Source of the DNA: Antedon mediterranea | Lineage: Eukaryota; Echinodermata; Crinoidea; Comatulida; Antedonidae | Length of the DNA stretch: 64,000 nt | Direction: 5' to 3' | Assembly: GCF_964355755.1 (NCBI RefSeq) | Contig: NC_092674.1 | Location: 26,774,001-26,838,000, forward strand | Translations under genes and position numbers: made by a program | The notes under the pieces: generated by a model | The model's database searches: none | What the model saw: only the letters and a program-made list of their open reading frames with translations | What the model was told of the DNA's origin: nothing | Shown here: positions 54,258-64,000 of the stretch, piece by piece | Numbering within the stretch: position 1 is the stretch's first letter | Layout: every line of letters begins with the position of its first letter

Positions 54258-54471
54258 ATAATTTATTACAAGATAGTATATTTATATAATAGTGTCGATA
54301 CAGTAATTATTGAACTATACTAAATAGTATAGGCCTATTACACATAGTGAATGAATGCAGAATATAGTAATATAAATGCAATAATATAATGATACAGTAT
54401 TTATAATTTGATGGTAGGCAGGGGGGGGGGGTGAATGCGGTTGGATAAATGCTTGCGTTGTGTTTGTAATA

Positions 54472-54682
54472 TGTGGTTCCCACTACAGACGCAACGTAAC
54501 GCAACGACGTATTGACGCAAAGTGCTGTATTGCGAAATCAAAGGTGAGAACCGACGACGCAACAATGCTGCAAAAATCGCAGGTTTGATATCACATAGGC
54601 GGGCCCGGGAAAAAACTATTATTGGAAGGGTATTCTATTACGTTACATAGGTTGCGTTTACGTCGCTAGTGGGAACAAAGCT
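54472..54682. mobile_element. MITE family A, copy 12
   Basis: GTGGTTCCCACTACAGACGC to CGCTAGTGGGAACAAAGCT. The interior AAGTGCTGTATTGCG and AACTATTATTGGAAGGGTATT match copy 11. It sits between the receptor and POLR1E genes. Confidence 0.82.
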
Positions 54683-54689
54683 TTAAAGA

Positions 54690-55384
54690 TAAGAAGGAAA
54701 GTTCCAACATTGGTTGATCAGTTGCAATGACGGATGATGATTTAAAAATGATTGTTCACTTTATCAAAAAATGTTATTTAATCTTTTCACATTTCACAAA
54801 ATTATGAATCTATCAAGTAAGCCACGTCATGGATTTCGTCTTGTATAATTGTTTAGTGAGTTGAAAAGATATGTTTAATGTTATAACGATAGTATTATAT
54901 TATACATAAAATAAGTTCTGTCAAATACATCGGCCCTTTGTAGTCATTATAGAGTGTCAATGCTTAAAACAAATAAAAAACTCCTCTTAGCAAGAAATTA
55001 AAATAATATTGTATACACTTTTGATTGTGAGACGTTTCATTGACAACCAATATGTAATTAATGTTCTTATTATTTATTATAGATACTAGGTTTATGGAAT
55101 AATTATTATTGAAAAAAATATCGATAACATGCCTAGGCCCAGGGTTATTATGTGTTCTGTTTTTAATATGCATTTAGAATTACGGTACCCAATAGTTTCA
55201 CGCTGGTAGTGAGTGTATTGATTGTTTTACAATAAATTAATAACGTAAATAAATTAATTACAGTAGGAAAAATATGTGTTTCTTTACATTTTCGTTGTAC
55301 TTGACACGGCGTGTACTTTAACTGTTGTGAAAGAAAAGTTTGGCATATTTCAACGCTGGTGGCGTTCTTTAACAAGAAAACAAG
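54690..55384 (+). promoter_or_regulatory. Intergenic spacer with POLR1E promoter region
   Basis: The POLR1E promoter should lie just upstream of 55385. No TATA box at a convincing place was seen. CGCTGGTGGCG (55353) and a related CGCTGGTAGTG (55201) are the only small repeated motifs noted. Low resolution. Confidence 0.3.
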
Positions 55385-58300
55385 ATGACAGCGCCCGTAA
55401 CCGAAACATGCTCAGAAAGAATTCCGCTTGGTAATGTTGTTATTATGGCCAGATAACATTTTAATTACTATCGCAGCTTTCTTCTAACTTAGATAGAATA
55501 ACAGTTATGTTTATTGTGTCTTATTGTTTGTAATCTATTTTTATACCCATGGGTAAATAGCTAGGCTACCCTTATCCGTGATCACTTCGTTTGTAGCAAA
55601 CAACTCGGTACTCGATACGCACTTCCTGTTCGGGATCTGTTTTATTACGGGGTCGTTTCATCCTTTCGTGAGGAGTAGTCTTTTCGCTATAATATGTTGA
55701 TAACCTGTTAAGTTACTGTACTATATTTTAAGTATTACATTTCTCTACTAATACATGCAAACCAAAGTAATTTAAATAAAAACAATGGTTTTTTTTATAG
55801 TATTGTCAAAATATTATTTTAAAATTAATTTATTCACAGCCCAATTTTCGCATGCAAAATTAAAAGTCAATAAAGATGGAACTGCATGTAAGCCACCAGT
55901 CTTCACTCATTTTAGAAGTTCTGAAACAACCAAAGATTCACGGAAGAGAAATAAACAGTATTTGGTAAGTTATAATTATATCTTCAAACATACATTAATT
56001 ACCCAATATTTACTCAAATATACTGTAGACTATTAACCAAGTTTTGTGAACTTTTTATAGAAATCTAAATCTTAAGCTCTGTCTACACTATCATCAAATT
56101 AGTTTAACAAAACAGGTGTGAGGTGCCCAAATATGGCAGTGATATGACATGTCTGTCCATATATATGGCCATTTCTTTAATAATAATGGAAATTTGTAAA
56201 GCGCAAGCACCCGTCTAAAAAAAAGATGCTCACTGCGCTACTGACAACAAAGAACATGGAAAAAATCTTTTTCACGTAAAGTTTGATAGTGTAGACAGAG
56301 CTTTAGTTCAGTAATTAATTACTCAATTGCTGTGTTATAATGTGCACAAAGTGTGTATAGCAATAATCACTCAAAGTTGTGTCGCCTGCTCCTCCTATGA
56401 CAGGCTCTAAATGATATTATGAACTGCTTTTTGATATCTATTTTTGGCAATATTTTAAATATTGTTACTCCTTCCCTTTAATAAAAAAAAATCATTGATC
56501 TGCCACTGACAATCAATAAAATCTCAAATTGTCTGTGTATGTGTAAATATACTTTAAACATGTGTGTGCATAAGTCAGGGAATGAAGAAAAATTTTGATT
56601 TATTTTAGGTTGCAACAACAGATGAAAAGATGGAATACGTTGGTCAGAATTTTGGACCAACAGCTTCAAGATCCGATTCTATGTGCAAGTAAGGCAGTCC
56701 CTGAACTTATGTTTTCCTTCCTTCAATCAAGGCAATCTAAGGGCGCGTTTATACAACACGCTATTACACGCATATTCTACACGCCTACGAAAAGTGTGTT
56801 GTATAACAACAAAGAGATTCCGTGTAATGAGATTTTAATTGCAAAAAAGGCTACTTGGCTGAATCCTAAAATTTGGTGGATTCCCGGTCGCCGTTACCGT
56901 GTTGGAAGTGTCCTCAGGGTATATTTTGACCTCTCGTTAAAACAGGTCGTAATATCAATCATTGCTAACAAGATTGGGCCCATTTATTGCTGCTTCGCTG
57001 CCAGCAATCATCCTCCTACCACGTCTTACGCCTAGCCTAGTGGGGCCAATTCGTAGTGGTAGTAGGCCTCTATCGTTTCCCAGTCCAAACAGAATTAAAA
57101 AAATAACATCGCAAAAATGGCATCTTCTGACATAGTGTATAGATGAAACAATGAAACCCTTAAAATAACTTTTATTAATTTAAATGAACCGAGAACAAAA
57201 TAAACAACAATGCAAACGTGAACGAATACAAGATAATGAAAATGGTAAAAACCGCGCGAATACATCGGACAGCGAGGAGGCGACGATGATTGTTGACAAC
57301 TCCAGAGCCAATTCAAGCGCGATCAACGATTTGACCTTTTATCCTAGCATGCACTGCGTGTTGATGAAACTTCCGGTATAACACGGTATCGTGATTTCTA
57401 GTATAACAGCAAACGTTAAGGTGGGTTGACCTTGGTCCGAACAACACGCTAAAAATTAAAGCCGTGTTCAAATTTAGGGTGTTGTATAAACACGACCTAA
57501 CAACAGGCTGCTGAACTCCGGGGATCAACAGGTTTATCTGTGGCTGCGACACAATCAGGTACACTCCCTTTAACAGGCACTGCACGCTACAGAGAGTATG
57601 TACATGATAGTACAGTACTGTTAATATTTGTCACAGCCAGAGATAAGATTAAAGGACTGTTATGAGTTCCTATCTTGGCAAGGCGAGCTCACTGTCCTGC
57701 TGTTATATTGCCTTGTTTCAATTCATTCTGTAGTAAATGGTAAAATACAAACTAAAATAGAGAGCACACAATTTTCGCAGCTGCTAAACAAAATCTGTAA
57801 TAGCAAGAAAAGATGATGATGTCATATTTATTAAGAACCAGGGTCAAACAAACATAGGTCTGCCATTTTGTCTTATTCTAACACACTGAGTAACTTTTTT
57901 CTAGGTACATGGTTGGTGTTGTTGATAAAAAGACTAATAAAATCAAAGTTTATGATGCTCAGATATATCACCTTCAACCATGGATATTCCTTAAGGAAAG
58001 TTTGAAGGAAGATGCTCAAGATGTTCCAGATAAAAAAGATTTATCCTTCATTGAAAAGGTGACTAATTGCTGTTATATATTTATGAACAGTGCCCTTCAT
58101 AGTACTACTGTATATACAAATATACTTACTCGATTTTCAATGCTGTATCTCCACATACAACCATATTTTCCCAGTATCATAGAAAGATTCTGTAATACAG
58201 CATCTCATGTGTATCACATGTGGTTCCTGTAATAAACAAGGTTAGGGTGAAGGTTACAATAGGTTAGGGTCTATGATACACATGAAACATGTGAGAATAC

Positions 58301-61300
58301 ATATCTGAGATTTTTCCTATTTCTAATAACCTTCTCAATCTTCTATCTACTAAAGCCGAAGTATAGTCATATCTTGGGACCATTTTATAGTTACCATGAG
58401 ATAGGCTTTCTTCATCATTGCTTCTATGAATGGATGTTCTGTTGAGTGCAGAAACGCTGTTGATCATACCCAGTACCATTTTGATTTTACGATCAATCAG
58501 GAAATCACCTCACACACGGGAAAATCTAGAAACAGTACTGAGAATCGGGTGAAAGTATATGTATATTTATACATTTCATTCATGATAATTTTGTTTGTTT
58601 GTTTTTAGAATGATATGCTTACAGAGGCATTTGGCAGTGCAAGAAAACAACGGGCAATGGAATCTAGACATCGTAACAAGGTAGCATCAGAAGCCCTTGA
58701 ACATTCATTAAAGAAGGCTATGGAAGAAGCAGGCAGTCTGCCTAACACACCCACAAGTATGTATAGTTTAATCCATGATCATGTCAAAGGTCATGTCATG
58801 TCAGAAATCATTGGATGTTCGAGTATTTCGCTATTTGTCATCAAGTCATCATTTTCTCCTCTCACTGAAATTATTAAAGAATACAGTTTACACTACCACC
58901 TATATGCTGATGACTTACAGCTATATGTCGATTTTAATTCTTCTGAATCTCATGATATAACTAAACGACTTGAAAGTTGTCTCTCTAAAATATCATCCTG
59001 GCTAGCATCTAACATGCTCTTGCTTAACAATTCTAAAACCGAATTTATCATTTTTTCCACCAAACACATACGTTCCAAATTCAATATTCCCTCGATTTCT
59101 TTTTTTGCCCTACTGAAATCTTTAATGAATCGACTTCAACGTCTCCAGAACACTGCTGCACGCATTCTAACTCTTACTAGAAGATCCTCACACATATCTC
59201 CTATTATATATAACCTCCATTGGCTACCTATTGACTCCCGTATCAAATATAAGATCCTTTTACTAACATTTAAAGCGCTACTTCTTAAACAACCTACTTA
59301 TCTCCTTGATCTTCTTCTCTCCTACATCCCTCTTGTTTGTCTTCGTTCGGCTGATCAAAACCTACTACTTGTTTCTAGAATTAACACCAAATCTTATGGA
59401 CAAAGGTCTTTTATGTTCTCTGCTGCTTCTCTATGGAATTCTCTCCCTCGTCATTTTACTAAATCAACTTCTATTGCTATTTTTTTTAAATAACTTAAAA
59501 CGCATCTTTTTAACATCCAATATAAGCGCCTTTGATTTTTACTTCGGTTTAGTTGATTCTGGCGCTATACAAATACCTAAATTATTATTATTAATCATCA
59601 CATGTTAAATATTTTTTCATCTTTTCAGAATCGCAAGAAGCCTCAGAGACATTAGACATACTACCAAAGTGTAATAAAGATGCTATCAGACCGGAAGAGG
59701 TGTACTTATTGAAAGACAGTATCCTTTGATTAAATCTATCAGTAAGATGTATCAACAAAACCAAAATACAGTCATTGGTGTTTTTTGCTTGAGAAACTTT
59801 ATCATGTTTACATACATCATTTAACTGAAGAAGAAATGTTTGTTAAATTGATGGCAATCAAATTTGATGATTAATTTTGTTGTAATTCATCGTTTTCCTT
59901 ATAATTTTAACAGTTATCAGTCAATCAATCATGTTTTCTCTAAAGAACGCATCTGAATTTCTAACATCAGCGACACAAAAAGAGATTGCTGAATGGAAAG
60001 GAAAAGAAAAGTAAGTTTATAATTTCAAGATTTGTGCTCTGATTTAAATTACAATTATAATATTCAATTTAGGCCAATACAAAAATCTTTGTAATATTCT
60101 TCCAATATGTTATTTTAATTACTTTTTTCAGATACTCTGCATATGTTTTGACTCAAGCGCAGGCGTTGACAGGAACGGGAGAGAAAAGGAAAGAAAACGG
60201 TGCTCGACTTCTCTACTTAATGTACCTTATACATATGCATTGCCTTAAACCATTTCAATGTCGAAAGGGTAAGTATATTATATTATTTTTCTACATAGAT
60301 CCCCAAGGACCAAGTCATTGTTTGCAATTTCTCCCAAAGAGTATTTTGTTCTTGATTCATTTCCCTCGAAGAAGAAAACATATATCAAAGAATATATGAA
60401 TAATAAGTATTATATAACACCTATATAAATTCCTGTCATTTGATTGGACGAATGTGGGTCACATGGCGTGCAATAGTACGCACTATTCAACGATCGTTAA
60501 ATAGTACTTTTTGATATAACCTTTCATCATTCACCTCGGGCCATTATTTGTACCATTGCACTCATAAACATTCATTATTTGTATACTGTAAAATTGTTTT
60601 ACTTGTCTAAACCTAAATCTTTTTATTAGAAAAAAATAAATAAAATGATATAGTAATATTAATTGTTCTTTAAGCAACTGAATGAAATAATTTTGTTTTT
60701 AGGTATTCCATTTATAAGTGGAACACCAGATGCTGTCAGGACTCATCTTCTAAATGAATTCACTGTTGAATCAATATCTCCAGATAGTCAGAAAACTTTA
60801 AGGTACTATTTTGAAGAACACCTCAGTTTAGCCTTTACTATTTCAATATTCTTATTTGCCAAAAATATAATGAGACCAAAATATTCAATATTTATATATA
60901 TATGTATGTTTTTTTTTTTCAGAAATTTGTCAGGAAAGATGCGTGATAAGCTTGCTCTATACATTATCTTGATTGCGCTTCATATTGAGAACTTTAGAGT
61001 TAACCTCTCTCAGTTGCAAAAAGAACTTCATCTTGGATCAAACAAGTATGTGTAATGTTTTTCACCTCTTCTTTTTTCTTCAGCTTTCTTCTTGCACTCT
61101 TACTTCTTTCTGCATTTTTTTCTCTTTCTTTTTTCATTCTTCTTCTTTCACTCTTCTGTCTGCATTCTTCTTTTCTGTTTCTTCTTCCACTCTTTGAATA
61201 TTTCTTCTTTCTCCATTCTTCTCCTCTTTCGTTCTTATTACTTATTTCACTCTTACATCTTCTGCTCTTAATTTTTCTAGTCTTTCTACACCTTCATTAC

Positions 61301-61510
61301 CAAAGAATGATGTCAGTTGCCATACCACAATGAGAAAACTATTTATCTTTCAGAATGCAGACTCTCGTAAGAAGTCTTGGATGTAAGATTGTTAAGTTGA
61401 CTGTAGGTAAAGGTGGCACTAGCACAAATCAGCTGATGGCACAACTTTCTATTCCTTTGATATTCCCAAGTGCCTTCAAAGCTAAACCAAAGTTTGGCGG
61501 AAGGAGGTAG
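55385..61510 (+). CDS. POLR1E: RNA polymerase I subunit RPA49 (PAF53); 11 exons
   Basis: A subunit of RNA polymerase I that, with RPA34, forms a TFIIF/TFIIE-like subcomplex needed for rRNA transcription in the nucleolus. Exons: 55385-55430, 55840-55964, 56609-56688, 57905-58058, 58609-58756, 59629-59718, 59914-60010, 60132-60268, 60703-60802, 60923-61045, 61354-61510. All junctions are GT..AG and phases agree. The product is 418 residues, close to human POLR1E. Similarity is collinear: SRKRNKQYLVATTDEKMEYV and MVGVVDKKTNKIKVYDAQ in the N-terminal dimerisation region, the basic linker AFGSARKQRAMESRHRN, then the C-terminal tandem winged-helix region with RPEEVY and ALYIILIALHIENFRVNL. The start ATG at 55385 gives a first exon of 15 codons in the right phase. 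The last codons (KFGGRR, stop) lie in a 50-bp tandem repeat that continues into the 3' UTR. Confidence 0.93.
56074..56302. mobile_element. MITE family B, copy 15, interrupted by another repeat
   Basis: AGCTCTGTCTACACTATCATC to GTTTGATAGTGTAGACAGAGCT. Its centre is split by about 90 bp (56176-56265, TAATAATGGAAATTTGTAAAGCGCAAGCAC) that resembles the repeat at 62980-63060. Confidence 0.8.
56729..57499. mobile_element. Non-autonomous DNA transposon, about 770 bp
   Basis: Imperfect terminal inverted repeats: GGGCGCGTTTATACAACAC at the left against GTGTTGTATAAACACGACC at the right, with TAA next to both ends. A 65-codon ORF (57184-57381) shows no domain I recognise. It occupies most of POLR1E intron 3. 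TAA flanks suggest a PIF/Harbinger derivative (inference). Confidence 0.6.
57525..57720. repeat. Family C fragment
   Basis: TTTATCTGTGGCTGCGACA and GAGTTCCTATCTTGGCAAGGCGAGCTCACTGTCC match the interior of the fold-back element at 32732-33273 and the fragment at 33533-33600. Confidence 0.65.
58835..59610 (+). pseudogene. Truncated CR1/L2-like LINE, reverse transcriptase remnant
   Basis: In POLR1E intron 5. It encodes HLYADDLQLYVDF (the catalytic YADD box), SSWLASNMLLLNNSKTEF, LQNTAARILTLTRR, LHWLPIDSRIKYKILLLTFK and FSAASLWNSLPRH, in the order of a CR1/L2-type ORF2. The 5' part is missing, there is an internal deletion near 59100, and a poly-T frameshift lies near 59480. It ends with GGCGCTATACAAAT and a (TTA)n tail, as LINEs of this group do. 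The frame is still mostly open. Confidence 0.85.
61062..61290 (+). repeat. Pyrimidine-rich tract in the last POLR1E intron
   Basis: A long CTT/TTC-rich segment (TTCTTCTTTCACTCTTCTGTC and the like) between exons 10 and 11. It yields spurious Leu/Phe/Ser ORFs. Confidence 0.75.
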
Positions 61511-61645
61511 CTTTGGAATGATATTGAAAGAATATATCAAAGTTTGCCAGAAAGAGGTTGCTTAGGAAAAATGATTGAAAGAATGTACCCAAGTTTGGCA
61601 GAAGTAGGTACAGCTATGGAAAGATGATTGAAAGGAAGTATGTTC
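61490..61645 (+). repeat. 50-51-bp tandem repeat across the POLR1E stop codon
   Basis: AAGTTTGGCGGAAGGAGGTA (61490), AAGTTTGCCAGAAAGAGGTT (61540) and AAGTTTGGCAGAAGTAGGTA (61591) start three consecutive units, each followed by a GATTGAAAGAA-like block. The first unit holds the last six codons and the stop. Confidence 0.88.
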
Positions 61646-62134
61646 CAAGTTGATCTTGTCAAATCACAGCTACTGGAGATCTTGCATAAGAACATTGACA
61701 AGGGCAAAAAACGTGAAGTTGCAAGGCAGAAAAATAGTATAATTACAAGCGATATGTTGGGAAAATTGGTATCATAAAAGTTTATTTGTGAAATAATAGC
61801 ACATTGCTTTTAAAGTCTTACCATTACCCTTTAACTCTAGATCTTCATGTTCAAACCTAAGAAAGGAAGGTAATAAATTCACCCATTTTGGAACAACCCT
61901 CGCAAAGTAGAAGCACGTAGCAGAACATCTTAAAAACCAGTCTACACTAGCAAAATTTGCCAAACTCGTCGTTTGCTCCAGTTTGGAAACTAAAGTTTAC
62001 TAGGATAGACTTCTGCAAACTTGTTTTCTGCAGTTTGCCGAGGTCTGGTCAACTAGTCTACAATAGAAAACTTTGGGAAACTTTTGTTCTTTTACATTGT
62101 GAATCATATATGCACTGGAAAAAAACCAGATTTG

Positions 62135-62215
62135 TTGGATCTCAAAGTTGTCCCCTTAATAGAGATTCTACTCTATTGTGGATTACAGATAACACTACAG
62201 TAGGTCTATATAGTC
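62135..62215 (+). repeat. Dispersed repeat H, fragment
   Basis: TTGTCCCCTTAATAGAGATTC in the probable 3' UTR of POLR1E. Confidence 0.45.
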
Positions 62216-62347
62216 AGTAACGATATTTATGAAATAAATAAATTATAAAATGGTAATATTAAATCATTTAGTGAGACATTTCTTTGGTACTTTTCTGTAA
62301 TTAACAACGCGGTCGTTAATTTATATGCTGTTCATTGTATCAAAAGA

Positions 62348-62353
62348 AATAAA
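62348..62353 (+). terminator. Candidate POLR1E polyadenylation signal
   Basis: AATAAA. Another AATAAA at 62233 is equally possible. Both imply a 3' UTR of 0.7-0.85 kb. Confidence 0.3.
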
Positions 62354-62680
62354 ATATTGAATTAAATGGTGTATGACGGGCCGAGGAAGTTCGCAATCAA
62401 GGTGTTAATTGCGATGAATGTTGACGTCATTCATCACATGTACGACGTTATATTGTTATTGAAAGGCGGGTGTATACCGTGTAGGAAGACCGTGATTTTC
62501 AATTTATAGAATTATCTGAAAATGTGTGAAAGATGTTCACTTGTCAGTTAGCGGGAAGGATGTTGACAAACCCAATTAAACAAGCAGTTTGGAGAAGTTC
62601 AGTTTTTGTTCTCTTTAGAGCAAATTTCGTAGAATTACATCGCAAATTCGATTTTTTTTTACAATTACAGATGTTTCTAA

Positions 62681-62860
62681 AGCATGGTTCCCCACTAGCG
62701 ACGCAACGCAAGGACGTAACGCAACGCAAGTGAATTGACCAATCACAAGCGATGGCTTATTCGCTTGTAATTGCAAACTGTCTATAACTTTGCTTGTCAA
62801 CGGTTAAAACGCTTGCGTTGCGTTTACGTCCTTGCGTTACGTTCTAGTGGGAACCACGCT
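62681..62860. mobile_element. MITE family A, copy 13 (full length)
   Basis: A 180-bp element flanked by TAA at 62678-62680 and 62861-62863. It closely resembles copy 1 in inverse orientation, including TTATAGACAGTTTGCAATTAC / TAACTTTGCTTGTCA. Confidence 0.9.
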
Positions 62861-62974
62861 TAAGCGCTTTCTTTACAAGCCATGAAATATCCTAAAAGTA
62901 TAAACAGGGAAGCGCTCCCTGATTACGTATTTTTACGCAACGCGACTCTATAGCTCACTATGTCGGTCGGTCGG

Positions 62975-63190
62975 TAAATAATAATAATAATAATATTAAG
63001 ATTGTTATAGCGCACATACCACTCCAGAGTGCTCAAGGCGCATTTAAAAATAAAAAAGAAATAAATCATACAAATTCCTGACAAATAAAATGCAATTTCT
63101 TTGGAGGGTCCCCATCCGTTGTCGTTCTGTCGCGGTCCCGGACCCCTACCTAGGTGACCAAACAAAGGAGCAGGATACACATTTGCCTTG
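62975..63190. repeat. SINE/LINE-tail-like repeat with (AAT)n
   Basis: (AAT)n is followed by GATTGTTATAGCGCACATACC and GAGTGCTCAAGGCGCATTT, a motif common in deuterostome repeats. A GC-rich segment with a run of proline/glycine codons on the minus strand follows but has no recognised protein. Confidence 0.5.
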
Positions 63191-64000
63191 CCACAGACGA
63201 CCGGGTGCTCAGAGTAAACACTAAATGTCGGTAAACACTAACCCAAATTTGCAAACGCGACTGCAGCCATGTATATGGTCGTGTTTGTTTTCAAGGAAAT
63301 CTTTTATTTCGAAATCTCTGGTCCAAAGAAAGTAAAATTACGTATAAACTCTATTACTACACTGACGACGCGCCCTCATCTCAGGATGTAACATCTTTGA
63401 CAAAACCACACAAATTTTAAAACCCATCAGTTCTAAAAGTAGGTCTATTAATTATCCCTATATCTACAATTAATGATCCCCTTTGTTTATTTTTTTTCTT
63501 TTAAAAACTTAATAGTTACAATATTACAGTAGGTTAAGTTTTATCCCTTGTAAAAAACCGCCAAGCAGATCTGCCGGCGGGGGTTAATGACTCGGATGTT
63601 TTGAAGCTAAATGAGTAAAATAATAAAGAGCTGCTATGTCATTTCCGGCTAGATATTTATGTCACTCGTCCACATGTGTTCATCTTATCTAAATAATCTA
63701 TTTTGATTGGTTGATGGTCATGGAACAAATAACTTCAAACGACCTGGTTAATTAGCCGCCAGCAACCATAGGCGTTAGCGTACGAAGACAGGAAAGTACC
63801 GACTTGTGTGAGCTGATAATGATACCAACTTTAAAAGGCTTAGTCAGGCTTCGAATTTTATGGGGAAAAATGAAATAATCTACAATAGATTCCGTGACAT
63901 GATGAGAAAGATAAATCCCAATAAAATAAGAATCACATGGTATAAGTTGTTTAAATTAACTGAAACCTGGCCAATAAAGATTGGATGTTTGAAATAATAT
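63191..64000. other. Intergenic, nothing recognised
   Basis: No ORF, splice pattern or structured repeat that I can support. The composition is slightly less AT-rich near 63540-63800 (GATCTGCCGGCGGGGG), which might mark the start of a regulatory region beyond the window. Confidence 0.4.

Noticed and set aside
61055-61333. Leu/Phe/Ser-rich ORFs that look like membrane proteins
   Set aside because: They are translations of the pyrimidine-rich tract in the last POLR1E intron.
62923-63180. Minus-strand ORF with GRGPGPRQND
   Set aside because: It overlaps the (AAT)n repeat and shows no homology or splice structure.

Overview
This is eukaryotic DNA, very probably from a marine invertebrate deuterostome. 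An echinoderm such as a crinoid is my best guess, but the sequence alone does not settle it. The host DNA is AT-rich, the genes are split by many small introns with standard GT..AG junctions, and palindromic MITEs, tRNA-derived SINEs, LINE remnants and minisatellites fill the introns. Three protein-coding genes, all on the + strand, could be rebuilt exon by exon with consistent splice phases.

(1) 12673-35184: a KLHL8 orthologue (BTB-BACK-Kelch, CUL3 ubiquitin-ligase adaptor), 10 coding exons, 633 codons. Its third Kelch-region intron holds a complete, GC-rich DIRS-type tyrosine-recombinase retrotransposon (about 23461-28948). That element has 158-bp inverted terminal repeats that look identical, an internal complementary region, and gag, RT/RNase H and tyrosine recombinase ORFs. 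(2) 39635-54064: a 28-exon adhesion G-protein-coupled receptor with signal peptide, two CUB domains, three EGF domains, a hormone-receptor-like domain, GAIN/GPS, seven membrane helices and a basic tail, 1131 residues. (3) 55385-61510: a POLR1E (RPA49/PAF53) orthologue, the RNA polymerase I subunit, 11 exons, 418 residues, with a LINE fragment in its fifth intron.

Layout: 1-12300 holds no recognisable gene, only MITEs, a 549-bp tandem duplication and SINE-like sequence. 12300-35800 is KLHL8 and its insertions. 35800-39600 is intergenic with a large 16-bp minisatellite and a probable promoter. 39635-54300 is the receptor. 55300-62350 is POLR1E. 62350-64000 is intergenic repeat-bearing DNA. Two MITE families dominate: family A (ends like GCTTGGTTCCCACTAG, 13 copies, TAA flanks) and family B (ends like GCTCTGTCTACACTATC, about 15 copies).

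The three genes have no evident common pathway (protein turnover, cell-surface signalling, rRNA transcription), and nothing suggests co-regulation. The most unusual items are the apparently young DIRS element, the CUB/EGF adhesion receptor with a decayed duplicate of its TM3 exon, and the POLR1E stop codon lying inside a tandem repeat that runs into the 3' UTR.
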